Shown: positions 1-4,769 of the stretch, piece by piece
How the letters are laid out: each line of letters opens with the position of its first letter
How positions within the stretch are numbered: position 1 is the first letter of the stretch
DNA from: Aquirhabdus sp.
GTDB lineage: Bacteria; Pseudomonadota; Gammaproteobacteria; Pseudomonadales; Moraxellaceae
Direction: 5' to 3'
Length of the DNA stretch: 8,405 bases
NCBI GenBank assembly: GCA_030151145.1
Contig: JASLEL010000060.1
Span: 1-8,405 of the forward strand
Position numbers and translations under genes: made by a program
The notes under the pieces: generated by a model
What the model saw: the letters and a program-made list of their open reading frames with translations, nothing else
What the model was told of the DNA's origin: nothing
Databases searched by the model: none

Positions 1-24
1 GGCATAGAGTTCCACTGTATACAT
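1..24 (-). CDS. istA: IS21-family transposase IstA, N-terminal fragment (runs off the window edge)
   Basis: Eight codons are visible, reading MYTVELYA from an ATG at 24-22 and leaving the window at position 1. From memory, IS21-family IstA proteins often begin M(F/Y)TVE(L/V)YARVRR, ahead of a helix-turn-helix that binds the element ends. IstA is the DDE transposase and works with the ATPase IstB, whose gene would lie further left. A purine-rich AGAGGA (40-35) sits 10 nt upstream and GAAGG directly abuts the ATG. AGAGGA overlaps one arm of an inverted repeat (37-42/50-55). The gene is truncated by the window, not shown to be broken. The identification depends on a very short match plus the context of the IS end. 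Confidence 0.6.
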
Positions 25-36
25 CCTTCAAGCTTC

Positions 37-55
37 CTCTCCCAAATAAGGAGAG
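37..55 (-). promoter_or_regulatory. Inverted repeat covering the putative istA ribosome binding site
   Basis: Read on the minus strand, CTCTCC (55-50) can pair with GGAGAG (42-37) across a 7-nt loop. The second arm overlaps the AGAGGA purine tract upstream of the istA ATG at 24. Folding would therefore hide the likely Shine-Dalgarno sequence. Leader hairpins that block translation of read-through transcripts are known in several IS families, for example IS10 and IS50. That this hairpin has that role here is inference. Confidence 0.35.
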
Positions 56-68
56 TTTAGCGATGAGG

Positions 69-88
69 GTGGCTCAGTTTTACTCCGC
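69..88. repeat. IS21-type subterminal repeat, inner copy
   Basis: The plus-strand sequence GTGGCTCAGTTTTACTCCGC matches the outer copy at 114-133 in 18 of 20 bases, in the same orientation and offset by 45 bp. IS21-family elements carry such multiple subterminal repeats as transposase binding sites. The copy lies between the IS tip and the istA start. Confidence 0.7.
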
Positions 89-113
89 GTTTTTTACATC
101 AACAGCGCGCCAA

Positions 114-133
114 GTGGCTCACTTTTGCTCCGC
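114..133. repeat. IS21-type subterminal repeat, outer copy
   Basis: The plus-strand sequence GTGGCTCACTTTTGCTCCGC differs from the inner copy (69-88) only at the ninth and fifteenth bases. It ends 8 bp from the inferred tip of the element at 141, as expected for the outermost IstA binding site. Confidence 0.7.
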
Positions 134-136
134 CAT

Positions 137-247
137 TTACAGATGTTCTTTACTCCCCCAATTCAGGTGGTCAGATATGGTCAGCACGACCTGTCCATCC
201 GAGTTTACAGAGACAAAGTCTATAACCTCTAAATTATCGACTGCCAT
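137..247 (-). pseudogene. DUF6572-like small protein, interrupted by the IS21-family element
   Basis: The frame opens at ATG 247-245, behind a good ribosome binding site (GAGGT, five bases upstream). It reads MAVDNLEVIDFVSVNSDG and then QVVLTISDHLNWGSKEH before entering the IS at 141, where CTG TAA ends it after 36 residues. An in-frame stop at 325-323 bounds it upstream. The pattern 'IDF.S...DG.VVLTISDHL.W...EHL' is one I associate with DUF6572, proteins of roughly 100 residues that continue 'LLQEKIN.YL.FIESGE'; here everything after EHL is lost or displaced beyond the IS. The function of the family is not established. Similar small proteins often sit in variable loci, and an immunity-type role is only a guess. 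The codons are A/T-rich, unlike tex. Confidence 0.62.
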
Positions 248-332
248 AAATACCTCGAATAACTCTAAGTCCACGTAGATACCGTTAGCCCTATCAACAG
301 TTTTTCTGTCTCAGACCATCTTTATTGCACCC

Positions 333-625
333 TTACTTATAGAAGCTCCGCCATGAACTTCGCGCAAAACTTAAGAACCAGCCCACAGAAATAATGACCA
401 CAAGGGCAGAGATCACGCCAAAAAAAACAAAGAGATTTTCGTCCATTCACTATTTGACGCCATGTCTCCTGCCACAGCCCAACCAATACCATGCGCAGCA
501 GAAGTCGCTACAATACACGCCACAATATGTTCAGGCTTAACATTTATTTTGTACCTCATAAAAATATAAAACACACCAAAAATCAGCGTGACTCCAAACA
601 TACAACCAGCAATTGCAAAACTCAT
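333..625 (-). pseudogene. Small three-helix membrane protein, frameshifted at an A8 run
   Basis: From ATG 625-623, directly preceded by an in-frame TAA, the frame as given encodes 70 residues and stops at 413. Adding one base to the A8 run at 420-427 (T8 in the coding strand) lets it continue through a third strongly hydrophobic helix, to TAA at 335-333, giving 97 residues. Predicted membrane segments in the joined product are about 4-23, 33-53 and 64-86, and the tail is basic (FARSSWRSFYK). The downstream frame is clearly membrane-like (GVISALVVIISVGWFL), which argues that the two parts were once one protein. The cause could be a sequencing error, a real frameshift, or slippage-based on/off switching. 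Only a weak GGTG ribosome site is seen. I recognise no family. It lies upstream of the DUF6572-like gene on the same strand, 85 bp away. Confidence 0.5.
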
Positions 626-725
626 TTATGTGCACCAACCATATAATTAATATATGAATTTACACCATAGATCGCGAGTGAAATAAGCCCTAGTACTTTT
701 CATCATAACTCATTAAATTAACAAT

Positions 726-759
726 AAAAAAAGCCAGCCTCCTCACGGAAGCTGGCTTT
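726..759 (-). terminator. Rho-independent terminator of tex
   Basis: On the minus strand, AAAGCCAGCTTCC and GGAGGCTGGCTTT form a 13-bp stem with one G-U pair, closed by the GTGA tetraloop (GNRA type). A run of seven T (732-726) follows directly. It starts 29 bases after the tex stop codon, in the correct orientation for tex. The complementary A-run on the plus strand lies before the stem, so activity is expected mainly for leftward transcripts. Confidence 0.9.
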
Positions 760-788
760 CTTGATCCATCAGACCAGACGTCTTGGGG

Positions 789-3596
789 TCACTCGCCTTT
801 CTTCGACCCTGTCAGACCGGCCTGCGCCAACAACGCACCAAAGGAACCAATCTTCTCTTCCTTCGGCTTCTCGTCACGACGATTGTCCTGACGTGGACGA
901 TCATTGCGCGGACGGTCGCCACCACGATCATTGCGATCCTGACGTGGACGGTCGCCCTGCGGACGCTCACCACGCTTCGCACCATCACGGCTACCTTCGC
1001 GGGCGCCATCACGCGCTCCCTCAGGCTTACGCGCTGGACGCTCACCCCGTGGCTGATCTGCACGCTCAGGTCGCTCACCACGCGCCGGACGCTCTGCACC
1101 ACGTGCTGGACGCTCGGCAGGATTGAGACGCAGACTCAGGCTGATCCGCTTGCGATCACCATCGGTACCCATCACGCGCACAGTCACGATCTGACCGGGA
1201 CGCACGAATTTATGCGGATCATCGACGAACTGATTCGACAGCTCGGAGATATGCACGAGGCCATCCTGATGCACGCCGACATCGACGAAGGCACCAAAGT
1301 TAGTCACGTTGGTCACGACGCCCTCTAAGACCATGCCTTCCACCAGATGATCGACCGCAGTCACATCATCACGGAATTTCACGGTCTTGAACTCTGGACG
1401 CGGATCACGACCGGGCTTCTCAAGCTCTTTGATCACATCCTGCACGGTCGGTAGACCGAACTGCTCATCGACCACCGACGATGGATCAAAGCCGTCAAAG
1501 GCTTCGCCCTTGCCCAGTACGTCATCCAAGGTGCGACCAATCGCAGCGAGAATGCGCTCGACCAGCGGATAGGCTTCCGGGTGGACCGCCGAAGCATCGA
1601 GTGGCTGACTGCCCTGCGGGATACGCAAGAAACCGGCGGCCTGCTCGAAGGTCTTGGTGCCGAGACGTGGGACTTTTTTCAGGTCATCACGGGTGGCAAA
1701 CACGCCGTTCTCACGGCGATAGTCCACGATTTGCTGCGCGATATTTTTGTTCAGACCGGCGATGCGCGACAGCAGTGCTGGCGATGCGGTATTCACATCC
1801 ACACCCACGGCGTTCACGCTGTCTTCGACCACGGCATCCAGACGACGCGCGAGCGATGGCTGATTGACGTCATGTTGATACTGACCGACGCCAATCGACT
1901 TTGGATCGATCTTGACCAGCTCAGCCAGCGGGTCCTGCAGACGGCGTGCGATCGATACGGCACCACGGATGGTGACGTCGAGCTCAGGCAGCTCAGCAGA
2001 TGCCAGCTCACTTGCGGAGTAGACCGAGGCACCGGCTTCATTCACGACCACTTTGGTGAGGTTCAGGTCCGGATGAGCCTTGATCAGATCGGCGACCAGC
2101 GCATCGGTTTCGCGGCTGGCAGTACCGTTGCCGATAGCGACCAGTTCGACGCCATGCTCACGGCAGAGCTTCTCCAGCGTTGCCAGCGAGGCATCACGTT
2201 CGTTACGCGGGGCGTAAGGATAGATGACTTCATGCGCAACCACATCGCCCGAGGCATTGATCACGGCGAGCTTGACGCCGGTACGGATACCGGGGTCCAT
2301 GCCCAGCACCACACGACCACCGGCAGGGGCCGACAGCAGCAGGTGACGCATGTTTTCGGCGAATACCGCGACGGCTTCGGCTTCGGCGACCAGACGCTTC
2401 TCGGTCAGCAGGGAGTGCTCGAAGTGCGGACGCAGTTTACCCAGCCACAGCAGCTCGGCAGCTTGTGCCAAGAGGCTCTGACGGTTGGCAGGTTCGACGC
2501 TGGACAGGCCGACGCGCTCTTTGATCGCTTCGACATGGGCTTCATTCGGACCGTCGACTTTCAGGGTCAGGACGTTTTCCTGACGACCGCGCAGCAGTGC
2601 CAGCAGACGATGAGAGGCGATCTTGGCGAGCGACTCTTGTGCTTCGAAGTAGTCGCGGAATTTCTTGCCGACTTCGCGCTTCTCTTCATTGGCGAGGCGG
2701 CTGACGATCTGCGCATCGGTGCCGAAGCGGCGACGCAGCGATTCCATCAGCTCAAGGTCGGTGGCCCAGATATCGATAATGATATGGCTGACCGCATCCA
2801 GTTGACTGTCGAGATCGGGATAGCTCTCATGGCTAAAGCCTGCAAGTGCCTCGGCAGGCTCGACAGTTTCGCTCAGGATGCGGGTGGCAATCGGCTCAAG
2901 TCCGGCATCGCGGGCCAGTTGGGCCTTGCTGGTGCGCTTGGGGCGATACGGCAGATAGAGATCTTCGAGCGCATTCTTGCTGTCGGCGTCGTTCAGACGC
3001 GTCAAGAGGGCGTCGGTCAGCTTGCCTTGGCTCTTGATCGACTCGATGATCTTGCTGCGACGCTCATCCAGCTCACGCAAGTACGTCACACGCAGTTCGA
3101 CTTCGCGCAGCTGGCTGTCATCCAGACCATGCGCTTCTTTACGATAGCGCGCGATGAAGGGCACGGTTGCGCCGTCATCCAGCAGGGCTACCGCTGCAGC
3201 GACCTGCTCAGGGCGTACCTTTTGCTCTTCTGCCACCTGTGCGAACAGCTCGGCATCCGACTTCAGGCGCAGCTTGGGCGCCGCATCCACCGCCGTGGTC
3301 ACGGTAACCGGTGCTACGGTTTTTTCGACGGTTGGGCTTTCTGCAGGCGTGCTCTCTACAGCAGTGCTTTCTGCAGGCGTGCCTGCTTCGGCTGGGGCAG
3401 TATCAGCGGCTGGCGTCACATCGGCTGGCGCAGCATCGGTGGACGTCGGCGCAGGCTCTGCTGCGCCCTCGCCCGGTGCAGCATCCACAACGGCCGAAGC
3501 CACAGCTTCAGGCGCCGCCGTAACATCGGCAGCGACGACAGGGGATGTCTCATCCGGGAGATTGACGTTTTCAGGGGTTTGGTCGGGCGCAGTCAT
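789..3596 (-). CDS. tex: Tex family transcription accessory / RNA-binding protein with extended disordered tails
   Basis: The 935-residue product contains the full Tex core. The N-terminal helical Tex domain spans about 113-420 and includes the conserved DDGATVPFIARYRKE segment (140-154). A YqgF/RNase H-like domain begins at GMDPGIRTGVK (432-442), and GQYQHDV lies at 571-577. A helix-hairpin-helix region spans about 598-665, and an S1 RNA-binding domain spans 751-824 (GMVLEGVVTNVTNFGAFVDVG). Tex binds RNA in the cytoplasm and influences transcription; E. coli YhgF is 773 residues. The excess here is in two tails. Residues 1-110 are Ala/Pro/Thr/Glu-rich and acidic. Residues 825-915 are rich in Arg, Gly, Asp and Pro (repeats of ERPARG, GDRPR) and end in the short hydrophobic cap IGSFGALLAQAG. 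The first ATG has only a modest GGAA site nine bases upstream; a later start would trim the acidic tail, and no better site was identified. It has its own terminator and promoter and is divergent from ompR. Confidence 0.95.
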   Translation of the reverse strand: MTAPDQTPENVNLPDETSPVVAADVTAAPEAVASAVVDAAPGEGAAEPAPTSTDAAPADVTPAADTAPAEAGTPAESTAVESTPAESPTVEKTVAPVTVTTAVDAAPKLRLKSDAELFAQVAEEQKVRPEQVAAAVALLDDGATVPFIARYRKEAHGLDDSQLREVELRVTYLRELDERRSKIIESIKSQGKLTDALLTRLNDADSKNALEDLYLPYRPKRTSKAQLARDAGLEPIATRILSETVEPAEALAGFSHESYPDLDSQLDAVSHIIIDIWATDLELMESLRRRFGTDAQIVSRLANEEKREVGKKFRDYFEAQESLAKIASHRLLALLRGRQENVLTLKVDGPNEAHVEAIKERVGLSSVEPANRQSLLAQAAELLWLGKLRPHFEHSLLTEKRLVAEAEAVAVFAENMRHLLLSAPAGGRVVLGMDPGIRTGVKLAVINASGDVVAHEVIYPYAPRNERDASLATLEKLCREHGVELVAIGNGTASRETDALVADLIKAHPDLNLTKVVVNEAGASVYSASELASAELPELDVTIRGAVSIARRLQDPLAELVKIDPKSIGVGQYQHDVNQPSLARRLDAVVEDSVNAVGVDVNTASPALLSRIAGLNKNIAQQIVDYRRENGVFATRDDLKKVPRLGTKTFEQAAGFLRIPQGSQPLDASAVHPEAYPLVERILAAIGRTLDDVLGKGEAFDGFDPSSVVDEQFGLPTVQDVIKELEKPGRDPRPEFKTVKFRDDVTAVDHLVEGMVLEGVVTNVTNFGAFVDVGVHQDGLVHISELSNQFVDDPHKFVRPGQIVTVRVMGTDGDRKRISLSLRLNPAERPARGAERPARGERPERADQPRGERPARKPEGARDGAREGSRDGAKRGERPQGDRPRQDRNDRGGDRPRNDRPRQDNRRDEKPKEEKIGSFGALLAQAGLTGSKKGE
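3336..3382. repeat. 17-bp direct repeat within the tex N-terminal tail
   Basis: The 17-base sequence GCTTTCTGCAGGCGTGC occurs at 3336-3352 and again, exactly, at 3366-3382, a 30-bp offset. On the coding (minus) strand both copies encode TPAES-type blocks in the Ala/Pro/Glu-rich tail. The exactness, including synonymous positions, suggests recent local duplication that can expand or contract the tail without breaking frame. Confidence 0.75.
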
Positions 3597-3637
3597 ACAG
3601 CGGTGTTCCGAAGGAAAATAAAAGGGGAGAGGCCTAG

Positions 3638-3666
3638 ATTATACGGTGCTTGCCTGCAAGTGCCTA
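3638..3666 (-). promoter_or_regulatory. Sigma70-type promoter for tex
   Basis: On the minus strand a perfect -10 box TATAAT (3643-3638) is preceded, 17 bases upstream, by TAGGCA (3666-3661), which matches the -35 consensus at four of six positions. A start site near 3631 would give a leader of about 35 bases before the tex ATG at 3596. No other equally good site was seen between tex and ompR in this orientation. Confidence 0.6.
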
Positions 3667-3943
3667 CCCATGGCTGCACATAAAACAATCCAATTCATAC
3701 ATTACGATATAGACGCACGCGCTGTATGGATTTAGTATCTAACAATACTGAAACATTGAATTATTTACCTACAACACCCAATCTAGACACAAGGATCAAT
3801 GTGTTTGCACACACGGACATGCAAAGCTCGTGCGTTATAGCACAGTCATAATGAACGCGGTGTGACACATCAGGGTAACATAAATACCCCTGCCGGTGCC
3901 CGATCCGGCAGATCCCATAACGAATCATTGAGGGAGAGCATTG
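3667..3943 (+). promoter_or_regulatory. ompR upstream region with dyads and tandem leader hairpins
   Basis: The 347-base gap between the divergent tex and ompR genes holds no convincing gene; small reverse frames overlapping it look random. Besides the tex promoter it contains several symmetric elements. TTTGCA-N10-TGCAAA (3804-3809/3820-3825) is a perfect operator-like dyad. AGTAT-N6-ATACT lies at 3734-3749. Two stem-loops abut each other just before ompR: GGGTA-N7-TACCC (3873-3889) and the 7-bp CTGCCGG-N8-CCGGCAG (3890-3911). Neither hairpin is followed by a T run, so they are not intrinsic terminators. I could not identify a convincing sigma70 promoter for ompR. The regulatory role of these elements is inference. 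Confidence 0.4.
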
Positions 3944-4699
3944 ATGAGTTTGGTAGTCCCTGCTGAAGAAAACCCAAAAAGCACCGCCAGCGGCGAGCGT
4001 ATTCTGGTGGTGGATGACGACGCCCGCCTGCGTACCCTGCTGCAGCGGTTCCTTGAGGATAAAGGCTTTGTCGTGCGCACCGCCCATGATGGTCCACAGA
4101 TGGATCGCCTCATGCAGCGCGAATTATTCTCCCTGATCGTGCTCGACTTTATGTTGCCGATCGAGGACGGGGTCAGCATCTGCCGCCGCCTGCGCGCCGC
4201 CAATGTCAATATCCCGATCATCATGCTCACCGCACGCGGCAGCGACTCCGACCGCATCGCCGGTCTTGAAGCCGGGGCCGACGACTACCTGCCCAAGCCC
4301 TTTAACCCCAATGAGCTGCTCGCCCGTATCCGCGCCGTACTGCGCCGTCAGGTCCGCGAGGTGCCCGGTGCACCGAGCCAGCACATGACCGTGATCAACT
4401 TCGGCTCATGGTCGCTCGACCTCTCGACGCGCTCACTGACGCGCAACGGCGAAGTCGTCACCCTCACCACCGGTGAGTTTGCGGTGCTCAAGGCGCTGGT
4501 ACAGCATCCACGCGAGCCACTGACCCGTGACAAACTCATGAACCTCGCTCGAGGCCGCGAGTGGGGTGCCATGGAGCGCTCGATCGACGTGCAGGTATCA
4601 CGTCTGCGCCGCCTGATCGAGGAGAACCCCGCCCAGTCGCGCTACATCCAGACCGTGTGGGGTGTGGGCTATGTGTTCGTGCCGGATGGTGCGTCCTGA
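3944..4699 (+). CDS. ompR: DNA-binding response regulator OmpR
   Basis: The 251-residue product is an OmpR/PhoB-type regulator, close to E. coli OmpR (239 residues) over its whole length. The receiver domain (about 18-136) has the acidic pocket D24-D26, phospho-acceptor D68 in VLDFMLP, T96 in MLTAR and K118 in PKPFNP. A linker containing PGAPSQ leads to the winged-helix domain (about 150-247), with GEFAVLKALVQHPREPL and the recognition segment MERSIDVQVSRLRRLIEENP. It should be phosphorylated by EnvZ and then control envelope and porin genes. ATG 3944 is chosen over the adjacent TTG at 3941 because GGGAG (3932-3936) lies seven bases from the ATG. The N-terminus is about 13 residues longer than in E. 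coli. envZ follows 66 bases downstream. Confidence 0.96.
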   Translation: MSLVVPAEENPKSTASGERILVVDDDARLRTLLQRFLEDKGFVVRTAHDGPQMDRLMQRELFSLIVLDFMLPIEDGVSICRRLRAANVNIPIIMLTARGSDSDRIAGLEAGADDYLPKPFNPNELLARIRAVLRRQVREVPGAPSQHMTVINFGSWSLDLSTRSLTRNGEVVTLTTGEFAVLKALVQHPREPLTRDKLMNLARGREWGAMERSIDVQVSRLRRLIEENPAQSRYIQTVWGVGYVFVPDGAS

Positions 4700-4769
4700 T
4701 GGCTGGCCTGATCAGGGCACATCTCAGACGTTGTCCATGACCTCCATCCTGCCTCTGGAGTCCATGTGA
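4699..4769 (+). promoter_or_regulatory. Relay of two overlapping mini-ORFs linking ompR to envZ
   Basis: Three stop/start junctions overlap in series. The ompR TGA (4697-4699) shares its A with an ATG (4699), opening a 13-codon frame that ends at TGA 4738-4740. That stop overlaps an ATG at 4737 (ATGA), opening a 10-codon frame ending at TGA 4767-4769. That stop overlaps the envZ GTG at 4766 (GTGA). A terminating ribosome could in principle re-initiate at each step. envZ also has its own GGAG site (4757-4760). The peptides (MAGLIRAHLRRCP, MTSILPLESM) need have no function. In E. coli the ompR stop overlaps the envZ start directly, so coupling is an established theme; this relay version is inference. 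Confidence 0.4.

Larger units (their letters stand above)
1..141 (-). mobile_element. IS21-family insertion sequence, left (istA-proximal) end, partial
   Basis: The element's outer end is at 141, where the minus strand begins TGTAAATGGCGGAG, and the element continues off the left edge. Support comes from three observations: the 5'-TGT terminus; two near-identical subterminal direct repeats (69-88 and 114-133), a layout known for IS21-family ends; and an istA-like start codon at 24 reading outward. The host reading frame (the DUF6572-like gene) is intact up to 142 and is lost exactly at the element boundary. The 4-8 bp target duplication cannot be verified because the other end lies outside the window. 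The family assignment rests on end structure and eight codons of istA, so it is good but not certain. Confidence 0.72.

Noticed and set aside
63..278. 71-codon plus-strand frame spanning the IS end
   Set aside because: It runs through the IS terminal repeats and antisense to the DUF6572-like remnant, which has the better ribosome site and family resemblance.
642..660. TATAAT and TATATT boxes near the small membrane protein start
   Set aside because: The stretch is simply A/T-rich, and no -35 partner lies at a proper distance in either direction.
761..1328. Plus- and minus-strand frames rich in His, Arg and Thr over the 3' end of tex
   Set aside because: They are shadows of the repetitive Arg/Gly/Asp codons of the Tex C-terminal tail.
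1581..3683. 700-codon plus-strand open frame opposite tex
   Set aside because: It lies entirely antisense to the clearly recognisable Tex core. The composition is what the reverse of a GC-rich gene gives, and no family features are visible.
3836..3852. TATAGC and CATAAT as -10 boxes for ompR
   Set aside because: No matching -35 hexamer at 16-18 bases; too weak to call a promoter.
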